Source of the DNA: Bacteroidales bacterium
GTDB lineage: Bacteria > Bacteroidota > Bacteroidia > Bacteroidales > Muribaculaceae
Reading direction: 5' to 3'
DNA: 64,000 bases
NCBI GenBank assembly: GCA_019416425.1
Contig: DXXK01000073.1
Span: forward strand, 15,416 to 79,415
In this document: positions 6,936-15,482 of the stretch, piece after piece
How the letters are laid out: each line of letters opens with the position of its first letter
How positions within the stretch are numbered: the stretch's first letter is position 1
Made by a program: the position numbers and the translations under genes
The notes under the pieces: model-generated
What the model saw: the letters and a program-made list of their open reading frames with translations, nothing else
What the model was told of the DNA's origin: nothing
Databases searched by the model: none

Positions 6936-8564
6936 CTATTTCGTCTTGGACTCCTTCCATTCGGATGCGTATTGTTCCAGGATCTGACGAATATACTTGC
7001 CGATCTTGACATAGTCCTCCTGGTTCAGATTGGCCAGCGACACACGGATTGACCATTTCGGGCCATCGAATCCATCACCGTTCAGAACGACGGCGCCGGT
7101 CTCGCTGGCCAGACGGAACACGGCCGACAGGGGATTATAGTTAGCGTTCATGTAATCGGCGAATTCCTGGCCGTACAGCTTCTTGGCCCATACCATCAGG
7201 TCGATTTCCGAGTAGTAGTCGGCTCGCAGCGGGTCATCCGGCATCTTGAAGCCGAAATTCTGCCACAGGGCGTCGTATCGGTCATGAATCAGCTGTATCA
7301 TCCTTGTGTGGTAGGTCTCGTCAGTGTCGAGCAGGGAACCGAGGGCCATCAGCGACATCTGGATCTGCTGCGGGGTGGAGAGCCCGGCTGTGTGGTTCAA
7401 GGCAATCAGGCGGCTTTCGGCCACCATGCGGTCAATGAACTTCAGTCCGGGAACGTCAAGGGTCAGCGACTGGTATCGCTTGTCCAACGCGTCCTTCTTG
7501 TCCTGCGGAAGTTCCGACAGCAGTTTGTCGAAGATGTTGTTCTCCGCAACAGCTGTGACCGACAGACGCCAGCCTGTGGCTCCGTAATACTTCGAGAACG
7601 AGTAGCACGACATTGAATTGAACGGCAGGTCGGCCATCAGCGACCGGTATCCCTTGACGAATGTGCCGTAAACGTCATCGGTCAGGATCATCAGGTTCGG
7701 GTTGGCCTTGACAACTTCCTTCAACGCCTCGACAGTCGCCGGATCGATGGCGTAGCTGGGCGGATTCGAGGGATTGGTGACGAACAGCATCTTGTACTTG
7801 GGATCCTTAAGCTTGGCGATATCGTCCGTGTCGTACTGCCACGTATGAATCCCTTCGGGAGTCATTTTGTCGGCACGGATATTCAGTACCGTGTAATTGA
7901 ATTCAGACAGCTCGGGAATCTCGATGTACGGAGTGAATACGGGTACCATCAGGCCGATACAGTCACCCTCGTTCAGCAGGAAGTTCTGTTTCAGGACATC
8001 GAAACTGTAACACATTCCGGCCGTGGAGCCTTCCACTGCGAACAGATGGAACGTGTCCTGCGGCGGATTGCCGGCACATATGGCCCAGTCCAGGAACTTA
8101 CGGATGATTATCTCGGTATAGTTCAATATGCGCGGCGGAGTGGGATAATGGTCGCCAACGATGCCGTCGGTCCATTCGTAGACCAAGTCGTCGGCATCGG
8201 CCGACAGCTCCGTCAGCGCATACTCGTAAGCGCGTTTCAGGAAATTCACGCCCGGCAGGGCCTGGTTGCTGCGCATCCATGTCTCGAAGCGCACGGAGAT
8301 GCCTTCCTTGTCGGGGATTCCTGCTATGCCCTCGGGCATCTCGAAGTCGCGCGCGCACTCTTCCATGGCGAACTGGCCCAAGGCGAAGAAGGCTCGACGC
8401 GAGTTGATGTCGATCCAGTTGGGATTGCCGCGGCCGGCGTTCAGCAATGTGTAGGCTGCGTTCTTGACTTTCTGGTCGGCCGCATCGATGATACGGCCTT
8501 TCAGCTCGAACGGCGACAGTCTGGACAGTTCAGCGTCCAGCTTGGGGTTGTTTGTGTAATCCAT
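6936..8564 (-). CDS. aspD: Aspartate 4-decarboxylase (bifunctional with aspartate aminotransferase)
   Basis: This 542-residue fold-type I PLP enzyme converts L-aspartate to L-alanine and CO2. Length and start (ELKGRIIDAADQ) fit the AspD/ASD family, which is longer than ordinary class I aminotransferases. Visible residues are the cofactor-pocket Asn in TNPSNPP (263-269), LTDDVYG (294-300) and the Schiff-base lysine in SFSKYYGATGWRLS (Lys325). It lies 24 bp after aspT on the same strand and shares its terminator. Together they form the classic aspartate cycle: aspartate enters, alanine leaves, and intracellular decarboxylation consumes a proton, creating a proton-motive force and acid resistance. 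Confidence 0.93.
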   Translation of the reverse strand: MDYTNNPKLDAELSRLSPFELKGRIIDAADQKVKNAAYTLLNAGRGNPNWIDINSRRAFFALGQFAMEECARDFEMPEGIAGIPDKEGISVRFETWMRSNQALPGVNFLKRAYEYALTELSADADDLVYEWTDGIVGDHYPTPPRILNYTEIIIRKFLDWAICAGNPPQDTFHLFAVEGSTAGMCYSFDVLKQNFLLNEGDCIGLMVPVFTPYIEIPELSEFNYTVLNIRADKMTPEGIHTWQYDTDDIAKLKDPKYKMLFVTNPSNPPSYAIDPATVEALKEVVKANPNLMILTDDVYGTFVKGYRSLMADLPFNSMSCYSFSKYYGATGWRLSVTAVAENNIFDKLLSELPQDKKDALDKRYQSLTLDVPGLKFIDRMVAESRLIALNHTAGLSTPQQIQMSLMALGSLLDTDETYHTRMIQLIHDRYDALWQNFGFKMPDDPLRADYYSEIDLMVWAKKLYGQEFADYMNANYNPLSAVFRLASETGAVVLNGDGFDGPKWSIRVSLANLNQEDYVKIGKYIRQILEQYASEWKESKTK

Positions 8565-8588
8565 ATCTTGATGTTTTATAAACGATTA

Positions 8589-10304
8589 TTATGCGAAGAG
8601 TATGACCATTACCACAGCGAACAGGATCAGCAGTGTGTTGCCGATGGCGTAGGTGATGGCGTATCCCATTCCGGGAACCGATGAATGGAGCGATTCCTCG
8701 ACGGCTCCGAGGTCCGCGGTCGTGGTGCGGCTACCGGCCACGCAACCCAGAGCGGTCCCGGGACGGAACCGGAAGGCGTATCGTGCCAGAAGGATGCCGA
8801 TTACCAAAGGTACGGCGGTTGCCACCGCTCCCCATACAAAGATCATCCAGCCCACCTGTTCGAATCCCTGGACAAAGTGGGGCCCGCATTGAAGGCCGAC
8901 GCAGGCTATGAACATATTCAGGCCCAGGTCGCGGAAGATCCAGACGGCCGGCTGGGGAATCTGTCCGTAATTGGGTCGCTTGCTGTGCCACCATCCGAAG
9001 ATAAGACCCATGATCAGCGCTCCACCCGATGTGGTCAACGATACGGGAACATTTCCGGCCTTGAACGACAGCACACCGATGATTCCGCCGATCAGAATGC
9101 CGAGCGACACAAAGATGATATCGGTGACATTGGTCTGGTTTTCGGCCAGTCCGATGGCCTTGGCCGCTGTCGTGACATCATAGGGGAGCCCCACCAGGGT
9201 GATGTAGTCGCCACCGTCGATCACGGTGTTCTCACGTACCGGAACGTCAATGCTCTGAGCCCTTCTGATTCCGCGGATACTGACTCCATGCATGAACGGC
9301 TGGGCCAGCAGTTCCTTGACGGTCTTGCCGTCCACGGCCTTGCTCCGTGCCATGACGGGTGTGATCTTGATGGCGAAGTCAAGCAGCTGCGGATCCACCA
9401 TTTCATCGCCAATCCAGGATTCCTCGCCGATTATGAATTCCCGCCGACCGCTCAGCACGATCTCATCACCGGGATAGATAAGCTGTCCCGCCGCCGGAGT
9501 ATCGATGATGTTGCCGTTATGGCGGATACGGTCCACGAACAGACGTCGGCCCTGGCCTGCCACATAGTCCTCGAGTTCCGAGACCTTGCGCCCGGAGGAT
9601 GCGAACCATGCGTTGGTCACCTTATAGGTCCTGAAGGAGACCTCGCGTAGCGAGGAGTCATAACCGGGCTGGTCGGTTAGGCTTTGTCCCATCTCAGCCT
9701 CCTGGGCCATACAGTCCTGCCGGCATATCTTCATGCCGCCCATTAACGCTGGACCCAGGAACGCGATGATCCACGCCGATCCTGCAGTACCGAACACATA
9801 TGTCACCGCATACATCACGGGAACAATATTGTCCTGGGCGCTTTTCACGGCCTGGGATATGTCAAGGCCGTTGATGGTTTCCTGGCCTACGCCGATTGCC
9901 GCTGAGATGGTCTGTGCTCCGGCATAGAGCCCAACCGCTTCGCCTGCGTCATATCCTGCGATTCTGGCCACAAGCCATGTCACACCGAGACATACAACGC
10001 ACATGACGCAGGCAAACAGTACCTGTGGAAGGCCTGTCTTCTTGAACGAACGGAAGAACTGCGGCCCGACGCTATAGCCGATGGCGAAGAGGAACAACAG
10101 GAAAAAAGTGTTTTTCAATGGAGGAAGTATCTGTACTTCCGGGAAGATGATGCCGAAGACCACGCCGACCAGCAGCACGCTTGTAACCGTGCCCAGGGTC
10201 AGCATCTTGTATTTCAGCCTGCCTACCAGATACCCCAGACACAATGTAGCGAACAGCGCCATCGACGGGTTCTGCACTAAGAATTCATTAATGGTATGCC
10301 ACAT
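8589..10304 (-). CDS. aspT: Aspartate:alanine antiporter AspT (AAE family)
   Basis: This 571-residue inner-membrane protein has about five N-terminal membrane segments (from WHTINEFLVQNPSMALF), a central soluble part with two TrkA-C-like regions (around residues 210-370), and a second membrane half (from LGILIGGIIGVLSF), which is the layout of aspartate-alanine exchangers. The motif GSRTTTADLGAVEE lies near the C-terminus. It exchanges aspartate for alanine electrogenically, and the decarboxylase for the internal step is encoded immediately downstream. The start ATG (10302-10304) leads a clear hydrophobic segment. The upstream region has no promoter I can assign with confidence. Confidence 0.92.
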   Translation of the reverse strand: MWHTINEFLVQNPSMALFATLCLGYLVGRLKYKMLTLGTVTSVLLVGVVFGIIFPEVQILPPLKNTFFLLFLFAIGYSVGPQFFRSFKKTGLPQVLFACVMCVVCLGVTWLVARIAGYDAGEAVGLYAGAQTISAAIGVGQETINGLDISQAVKSAQDNIVPVMYAVTYVFGTAGSAWIIAFLGPALMGGMKICRQDCMAQEAEMGQSLTDQPGYDSSLREVSFRTYKVTNAWFASSGRKVSELEDYVAGQGRRLFVDRIRHNGNIIDTPAAGQLIYPGDEIVLSGRREFIIGEESWIGDEMVDPQLLDFAIKITPVMARSKAVDGKTVKELLAQPFMHGVSIRGIRRAQSIDVPVRENTVIDGGDYITLVGLPYDVTTAAKAIGLAENQTNVTDIIFVSLGILIGGIIGVLSFKAGNVPVSLTTSGGALIMGLIFGWWHSKRPNYGQIPQPAVWIFRDLGLNMFIACVGLQCGPHFVQGFEQVGWMIFVWGAVATAVPLVIGILLARYAFRFRPGTALGCVAGSRTTTADLGAVEESLHSSVPGMGYAITYAIGNTLLILFAVVMVILFA

Positions 10305-10489
10305 AAGTCATGATTTGATATTATATTGATGTATAATCCGGAATCGTGTCTACCGCTCACCGGACCTGTGATTCTTTATGATTAACAATGAAAACCCGAT
10401 TATGGTTAATTTGGCCCTTGCAGAATCAGGTCCTTATGAAGTTGTTTCTACTTATATTTTATTAACTGTTGCAGGATATTTAGCTCCCT

Positions 10490-10612
10490 ATGGTCGCTGA
10501 GCTAAAGGTTTGCAGGCGATTCCGTAAATCGAACCCCGAAGGGCTCGTGGAGCGATGGCTTCCTGAACAGAAAAAACAAAATTTGCAAGAATTATTTGGT
10601 GGATTCATATGA
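10490..10612 (+). CDS. Candidate 40-residue basic small protein
   Basis: An ATG at 10490 opens a 40-codon frame that starts MVAELKVCRRFRKS and continues NPEGLVERWLPEQKKQ, ending FGGFI before TGA at 10610-10612. Composition (basic N-terminal half, amphipathic end) looks protein-like and codon use is ordinary. Against it, no Shine-Dalgarno or promoter is obvious and its last codons contain the -33 element of the next operon. It could be a leader peptide, a free small protein or chance. Confidence 0.3.
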   Translation: MVAELKVCRRFRKSNPEGLVERWLPEQKKQNLQELFGGFI

Positions 10613-10626
10613 ATGTTGTAATTTTG
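10595..10626 (+). promoter_or_regulatory. Promoter of the ABC/GntR operon
   Basis: TTTG at 10595-10598 and TAATTTTG at 10619-10626, separated by 20 bases, match the Bacteroidetes primary sigma consensus exactly. The predicted transcription start, a few bases after 10626, falls on the palindrome at 10632-10647. Confidence 0.85.
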
Positions 10627-10631
10627 CGGCA

Positions 10632-10647
10632 GTGTAGTGGAATACAC
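10632..10647 (+). promoter_or_regulatory. Likely operator for the YtrA-like GntR regulator
   Basis: GTGTA-N6-TACAC is an interrupted palindrome lying directly on the predicted transcription start of the operon that encodes a YtrA-type GntR repressor. GntR-family operators are commonly palindromes with GT...AC ends. Position and symmetry suggest autorepression; the pairing with this regulator is inferred. Confidence 0.55.
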
Positions 10648-10672
10648 CACTGCACTCACTCAAAATTCGATT

Positions 10673-11545
10673 ATGATTGAGATCAAAAAGCTTGAATATC
10701 GCTATCAGCGCAAGGGAATGACGGCGCTGGCCGACATCACAGCCACGGTTGGTCCCGGAATCCACCTGTTGCTGGGCGAGAACGGCGCAGGCAAGACAAC
10801 ATTGCTTAAGATGATTGCAGGATTGCTGATACCGTCTTCCGGAAGTGTCGAGATCGATGGCGTTAATCCCGCCACACGCTTGCCGTCGGTATTGAACAAG
10901 GTTTTCTACCTGGGCAATGAAACAGACACGTTCATGCGCAGCATAAGCACTCTGATAAATAGCCATGCATGTTTCTATCCCGACTTCAACGAGCAGGCGC
11001 TTTACGAGAATCTGCGGACATTCAACATAGATCCGAAGCAGAAACTCAGCAGCATGTCGATGGGCACTCGGCAGAAAGCGATGCTGGCTTATGCTCTGAG
11101 CCTCAATACGGAGGTGCTGCTGCTTGACGAGCCGGCAAACGGCCTGGACATCGAAAGCAAGGAGAAGCTGCTCCGAATGATCGCCGCTTCAATCACGCCT
11201 GAACGCATCATGATCATCTCCACACATACCATAAGCGACCTGGTGAGCCTTTACGACGGTGTGCTGGTGCTGCAGGGAGGCACGCTGCGTCTTGCCGCTC
11301 TGGCCGACGACATTCTGGAGCGGCTGGCGTTTGCAAGCAGCTATTCGGAGATTCCAGGAGCTTTGTTCAGTGAGTGGAACGCCGGACTGTTCCGCAGCAT
11401 CCTGCCTGTGGAGCTGGCCGAGGAACGCGGCATAGGGGAGGGCAACATTGACTACCGCCTTCTCTACTCAGTGCTGCACAGCCCCGCCGCCGGATTGATA
11501 TTGGATATTATCAACACCAAAATCCCCTTTGAAGATGCAAAATGA
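10673..11545 (+). CDS. ABC transporter ATP-binding protein (YtrB-like)
   Basis: This 290-residue ATPase has Walker A GENGAGKTT (about residues 35-43), a weak signature SSMSMGTRQK and Walker B VLLLDEPANGLD. The degenerate signature is usual for ABC-2 type exporters of the YtrB group. ATG 10673 (MIEIKKLEYRY) is preferred over the in-frame GTG 10637, which lies within the operator palindrome. The stop overlaps the start region of the membrane gene that follows. The set ATPase, membrane protein and small GntR regulator matches the ytr-like exporters that respond to cell-envelope stress; the substrate is unknown. Confidence 0.88.
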   Translation: MIEIKKLEYRYQRKGMTALADITATVGPGIHLLLGENGAGKTTLLKMIAGLLIPSSGSVEIDGVNPATRLPSVLNKVFYLGNETDTFMRSISTLINSHACFYPDFNEQALYENLRTFNIDPKQKLSSMSMGTRQKAMLAYALSLNTEVLLLDEPANGLDIESKEKLLRMIAASITPERIMIISTHTISDLVSLYDGVLVLQGGTLRLAALADDILERLAFASSYSEIPGALFSEWNAGLFRSILPVELAEERGIGEGNIDYRLLYSVLHSPAAGLILDIINTKIPFEDAK

Positions 11546-12335
11546 TGATATGAACAACATGCAGGAATACGTTCCCGGCTTCAGCTGGAAGCGTGTTTGG
11601 ATGGTGGCATGCTACTGGTGGCCGCTTTTGCGTTGGAAACTGTCCGGCTTCCTGCTGATCAGCGTTCTGGTCGGTACGGTGGCGGCGTTCTTCTACGTCG
11701 TGAAGGGAGACTATGCGGGAATGCAGATAACGGGAATGTCGACCTATCTCTGTATATTCGGTTCCGCCGTTTTCGGCAAGAAATCCGGTCACCAGCTGGA
11801 TGTGGGACTTCCGGCACGCAATTCGGAGAAACTGACGTTCATGTTGGCCTATAACATATTGGTGTTGCCGTTGGTGACCATCATTCCATGTTCAGTCATC
11901 ATGTATCTGATCATGGGGGAGTGCCCGTATCAGTTGATGAACAGCATCCTGACTTCCGTAGGAGTCAGATACACTGTTTTCTTCTATTATACGACACAGC
12001 TATATTCAATCGTGCTGATGATGGTGTCGGCTCTGGTCTGTCTGTGGACCGCGACCACGGCCAGAAGGCATGCGCTCGGCAAAGCCATCGGATTCTCGCT
12101 GCTCACGTTCATTATACCATCGTTTCTGACTGGATTGGTGGGTGGTCTGGGATTGTTCGGATACATCAAGCAGAAAGGAGTGAATGACATGCTGGGTAGT
12201 AGTCAGGACGAGCTGCTGGAATATATGTTCGACAAGATGGGAGTGATCTTCTCTGTTGAAAGCATCATGCTGCTGATAGCCTGGATTGTCTGTCTGTGTC
12301 TGTTTATAAGGAACTTCAACAAGCGGCAGTGCTGA
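11535..12335 (+). CDS. ABC-2-like membrane subunit
   Basis: This protein of about 267 residues has roughly six hydrophobic segments: the first after WPLLRWKLSGFLLISVLVG, the last before the cytoplasmic end IRNFNKRQC. There is no obvious catalytic motif. Position directly after an ATPase with overlapping ends, and directly before a GntR gene, marks it as the permease of this exporter. The start could be ATG 11535 or ATG 11550; the first gives a 10-bp overlap with the ATPase gene. It is not recognisable as a characterised permease family by eye. Confidence 0.72.
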   Translation: MQNDDMNNMQEYVPGFSWKRVWMVACYWWPLLRWKLSGFLLISVLVGTVAAFFYVVKGDYAGMQITGMSTYLCIFGSAVFGKKSGHQLDVGLPARNSEKLTFMLAYNILVLPLVTIIPCSVIMYLIMGECPYQLMNSILTSVGVRYTVFFYYTTQLYSIVLMMVSALVCLWTATTARRHALGKAIGFSLLTFIIPSFLTGLVGGLGLFGYIKQKGVNDMLGSSQDELLEYMFDKMGVIFSVESIMLLIAWIVCLCLFIRNFNKRQC

Positions 12336-12336
12336 G

Positions 12337-12693
12337 ATGGAATTCAACGAGAACAAACCCATATCGGCACAGGTCACTGACTACTGCAGCCAGAGCATAA
12401 TGTCGGGCCGATGGCATCCGGGCGACAGGATTCCGTCGACCAAGGACCTGGCTGTTCAGATAGGGGTGAATCCGCGTACGGTGATGAAGGCTTACGACGA
12501 GCTTGCCGCAGCCGGCATCATCTATCAGCGGCGAGGCATGGGATACTATGCCGCCGACGATGCCCCGGACCGCATTCTGGAGATGCGGCGCCGGCAATTC
12601 ATGTCCGAGACTGTCCCGGCCCTGCGGCGCACCATTGCCGAACTGGGCGTCACCGTCGACGAGCTGTCGCGTATGCTGGCCGATGAGGTATGA
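12337..12693 (+). CDS. GntR-family transcriptional regulator, YtrA subfamily
   Basis: At 118 residues it has the short length typical of YtrA regulators: an N-terminal winged helix (PISAQVTDYCSQSIMSGRWHPGD, then a recognition region with GVNPRTVMKAYDEL and a wing GIIYQRRGMGYY) followed by only two short helices instead of an effector-binding domain. The ATG follows the permease stop by one base. Such regulators usually repress their own ABC operon; a palindrome GTGTA-N6-TACAC at 10632-10647 on the operon's start site is the likely site. Both this ABC set and the next (54 bp downstream) could be in one transcript. Confidence 0.9.
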   Translation: MEFNENKPISAQVTDYCSQSIMSGRWHPGDRIPSTKDLAVQIGVNPRTVMKAYDELAAAGIIYQRRGMGYYAADDAPDRILEMRRRQFMSETVPALRRTIAELGVTVDELSRMLADEV

Positions 12694-12747
12694 TTTGTCA
12701 GGCCCGTCAGGCCCGTCTGACCTAAAACGAAATTAATTTATTCTAAA

Positions 12748-13734
12748 ATGAGCAATATACTTGAAGTCAAGAATGTGACCAAGCGGTACACCAACCATAC
12801 GGCCCTGGACAATGTGAGTCTGGAGATTCCGGAGGGAACTGTGTACGGTCTGTTAGGTCCCAACGGTGCGGGCAAGACCACCCTGATCCGCATCATCAAC
12901 CATATCACCGCCCCCGACAGCGGCGAGGTGATATTCCAGGGCAAGCCGCTGACCGCCGATCAGGTGGTGAACATCGGCTATCTGCCCGAGGAGCGCGGCC
13001 TGTACAAGAAGATGAAGGTCGGCGACCAGGCCTTGTTCTTCGCCAGACTGAAGGGACTGACCGGACGCCAGGCCGAGCAGGAGCTGCGGAAATGGTTCGA
13101 CCGTTTCGAGATTACCGACTGGTGGAACCGCAAGGTCGAGGAACTCTCCAAAGGTATGGCGCAGAAGGTGCAGTTCATCGTAACCGTACTGCACCGCCCC
13201 AAGCTTCTGATTTTCGACGAGCCTTTCTCCGGATTCGACCCCATTAATGCCGAATTGCTGAAGAATGAGATCCTGCGACTTAAGGACGAGGGTGCCACCG
13301 TCATCTTCTCCACCCACAACATGGAAAGTGTCGAGAAACTGTGCGACAACATCACGCTGATCAACCGCTCGCACAACATCCTGAGCGGAAATGTGGGTGA
13401 GATCCGTCGGGAGATGGGCAAGAACCATTACCGTCTGGCGTTCCAGGGACAGCCCGAGCAGCTGCTGGACCGTCTGGGCGACTGCATCAGCGGCTACAAC
13501 ATGGCCAAGCCGGAGGAGACTGAGTCGGGAATCATCTACCACTCGGAATTCACTCTGAGACCGGAGGTGGCGATGCATGATTTCATAAGCGCTGTCAATG
13601 ATGCTGTCGAGATAGTGACCTTCGACCGTGCGTTGCCGTCGATGAACGACATCTTCATCCGTACGGTGAACGATTCCAACAACCCTGTGCCGTTTGCAAA
13701 CAGCGGCAATGACAATAACACTACAGCAGAATGA
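12748..13734 (+). CDS. ABC transporter ATP-binding protein (NatA-like)
   Basis: This 328-residue protein has an ATPase domain with Walker A GPNGAGKTT (about 36-44), signature LSKGMAQKV and Walker B LLIFDEPFSGFD, then a C-terminal extension of the DUF4162 type (from about residue 215) common in NatA/YhaQ-like exporters. It overlaps the permease gene that follows by four bases (ATGA), so the pair is translationally coupled. It lies 54 bp downstream of the GntR gene with no terminator between, so it may share that operon. The substrate is unknown; family members export sodium, antibiotics or peptides. Confidence 0.9.
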   Translation: MSNILEVKNVTKRYTNHTALDNVSLEIPEGTVYGLLGPNGAGKTTLIRIINHITAPDSGEVIFQGKPLTADQVVNIGYLPEERGLYKKMKVGDQALFFARLKGLTGRQAEQELRKWFDRFEITDWWNRKVEELSKGMAQKVQFIVTVLHRPKLLIFDEPFSGFDPINAELLKNEILRLKDEGATVIFSTHNMESVEKLCDNITLINRSHNILSGNVGEIRREMGKNHYRLAFQGQPEQLLDRLGDCISGYNMAKPEETESGIIYHSEFTLRPEVAMHDFISAVNDAVEIVTFDRALPSMNDIFIRTVNDSNNPVPFANSGNDNNTTAE

Positions 13735-15056
13735 GTTCGAATCTTAACATAATAATCGGGCGCGAGTTCAAGGAGCGCGTGGGCAAGAAGAGCTTCATCA
13801 TCACCACCCTCCTGATGCCCATCGTGATGATAGCCATCATGGCGGCTCCGACGTTGATCATGATGTTCAACACTCCGAGCAAGAACCACATCGCAGTGGA
13901 GGACCGCAGTGGTCTGATTCTTCCGGCATTGCTGCAGGAGGCCCAGAATTCGGAATATCTTGAGGTCATTCCCGCCACAGAGCCTACGGACTCGCTGTTG
14001 AAAAGCGAGAAGTACGAGGGCGTGCTGGTGATCGGCGAGGATATCGTCCGGAATCCCAACAACGCCACCCTCTATACTCATGAGCAGGGAAGCAATATGG
14101 AAGTGGAGAAGGACATTGCGCACGTGATAGAGAGTGCTGTTTCCGATGCACGCCTGCGCGCGTATAACATCGAGAACATCGACCAGATTGTCAAGGATTC
14201 CGAGGTGTCGGTGTTCCTGAAGACCATCCGGGTGTCGGACGACGGCAGCGAGAAGGATGTGTCGTCGGGTGTGTCGATGGTGCTGGGTTTCGTGATGGTG
14301 TTCATCCTCTACATGTTTCTGCTGATGTATGGGCAGATGGTGATGACTTCGATTATCGAGGAGAAGAACAACCGTGTGCTGGAGCTGATAGTCACCTCGG
14401 TACGTCCCGTACAGCTGATGATGGGCAAGATTGTCGGTGTAGGTCTTGTGGCTGTCCTGCAGATCGCCATCTGGGCGGTGCTGGTATGTAGTTTCGTCGG
14501 CTTCGTGATGCCATTGATGATACCCGCAGATGTCGCCAGCCAGGTCTCCATGGTCAATGCAGGCACTTTCGATGCCTCGACCGCCGCGGTCGATCCCGAT
14601 ATGATCCAGGCTCTGTCAATGTTCTCGTCAATCGGTTATGTCGCCAAGATGTTCCTGTACATGGCCCTGTTCCTGATAGGCGGATTTCTGTTCTATGCCG
14701 CGATTTTCGCAGCCATCGGATCGGCTGTGGACAATGTCCAGGATGCCTCGCAGCTGACCACTTTCGCCACGATGCCTATAATCTTAGGTTTTGTATGCTC
14801 CATGGTGGTGGTCAATGACCCGAACGGTCAGCTGGCCATGTGGCTCTCGATGATTCCCTTCACATCGCCGATGGTGATGATGATGCGTGTTCCGTTCGAG
14901 ATTCCCGACTGGCAGATCTGGGTATCCATCGTGATTCTGTATGTCTCCTTCGGTGTCATGGCATGGATTGCCGGCAAGATCTACCGTGTGGGCATCTTCA
15001 TGTACGGCAAGAAACCGACCATCAAGGACCTGGTACGCTGGGCACGGTATAAGTAA
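13731..15056 (+). CDS. ABC-2 family permease (NatB-like)
   Basis: This 441-residue protein starts with a basic cytoplasmic end and one membrane segment (IITTLLMPIVMIAIMAAPTLI). A large outside domain follows (about 60-190), then five further membrane segments from GVSMVLGFVMVFILYMFLL onward. The motif IIEEKNNRVLELIVTSVRP, between the second and third segments, is the hallmark of COG1668 NatB-type permeases. It pairs with the ATPase that overlaps its start. It is followed by a short degenerate repeat (15054-15089) and then a small membrane protein. Confidence 0.9.
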   Translation: MSSNLNIIIGREFKERVGKKSFIITTLLMPIVMIAIMAAPTLIMMFNTPSKNHIAVEDRSGLILPALLQEAQNSEYLEVIPATEPTDSLLKSEKYEGVLVIGEDIVRNPNNATLYTHEQGSNMEVEKDIAHVIESAVSDARLRAYNIENIDQIVKDSEVSVFLKTIRVSDDGSEKDVSSGVSMVLGFVMVFILYMFLLMYGQMVMTSIIEEKNNRVLELIVTSVRPVQLMMGKIVGVGLVAVLQIAIWAVLVCSFVGFVMPLMIPADVASQVSMVNAGTFDASTAAVDPDMIQALSMFSSIGYVAKMFLYMALFLIGGFLFYAAIFAAIGSAVDNVQDASQLTTFATMPIILGFVCSMVVVNDPNGQLAMWLSMIPFTSPMVMMMRVPFEIPDWQIWVSIVILYVSFGVMAWIAGKIYRVGIFMYGKKPTIKDLVRWARYK

Positions 15057-15089
15057 GTCATAAGGCAGAGTTACTAAGTCATAAGTCAG
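15054..15089 (+). repeat. Degenerate intergenic repeat (TAAGTCA units), copy 1
   Basis: Starting in the permease stop codon, the sequence contains TAAGTCATAAGGCAGAGTTA and then a second TAAGTCATAAGTCAG. A closely similar string occurs at 47683-47710 after hutI. It is not coding. Confidence 0.45.
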
Positions 15090-15111
15090 AAAATTTAGAA
15101 CCGGTATAACT

Positions 15112-15294
15112 ATGACAAATAAGGAAAAGAAAATTCTGTCACTGGCAATGGTGATTATCGGAGTCATTACCATGATCGGCATGCTTGTCGGCCGTATATT
15201 CTTCGATATACACTATCAGACCTGGCAGTACATGGCTGCCCCTATGTGGATATGTTTCTTCGCGACAATGGAGTCACGCCGTAAAGGAAAATGA
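15112..15294 (+). CDS. Small two-helix membrane protein
   Basis: The 60-residue frame begins MTNKEKKILSLAMVIIG and contains one long hydrophobic segment (about residues 9-30), a short Tyr/Trp-rich loop and a second hydrophobic segment (MAAPMWICFFATME), ending in a basic tail. This is the topology of a small inner-membrane hairpin protein. It sits 55 bp after the permease and just before a strong terminator at 15339-15378, so it probably ends that transcript. No family or function is recognisable. Confidence 0.6.
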   Translation: MTNKEKKILSLAMVIIGVITMIGMLVGRIFFDIHYQTWQYMAAPMWICFFATMESRRKGK

Positions 15295-15338
15295 GAAATA
15301 TGGTGCGATAGAATAATTTCCATCTTGCCCTTCAAATT

Positions 15339-15378
15339 AAGAGCTTTATGTACCGTCATGGTCCATAAAGCTCTTTTT
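15339..15378 (+). terminator. Rho-independent terminator after the ABC operon
   Basis: AAGAGCTTTATG (15339-15350) pairs perfectly with CATAAAGCTCTT (15364-15375) around a 13-base loop, followed by T residues to 15378. It ends the plus-strand transcript. A second hairpin (15436-15443 with 15457-15464) lies just downstream of the convergent glycosyltransferase gene and may end that transcript, but has no T-run. Confidence 0.88.
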
Positions 15379-15482
15379 GCATAACATGGACTGATGTCCA
15401 TCTCAACTTAATACTTCATATATTTTGAGTATAGAATCGGCAACAAATGGAGTTTATTGCCGATCATATACTTATTGCAATC

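Noticed and set aside
8685..9650. Long plus-strand open frame opposite aspT
   Set aside because: It is an antisense shadow of a clear AspT gene with codon bias mirrored; its translation has no recognisable domain.
12694..12747. GTCAGGCCC tandem repeats between the GntR gene and the next ABC gene as an operator or CRISPR-like array
   Set aside because: There are only about two and a half short units with no spacers or symmetry that fits a regulator; too little to claim.
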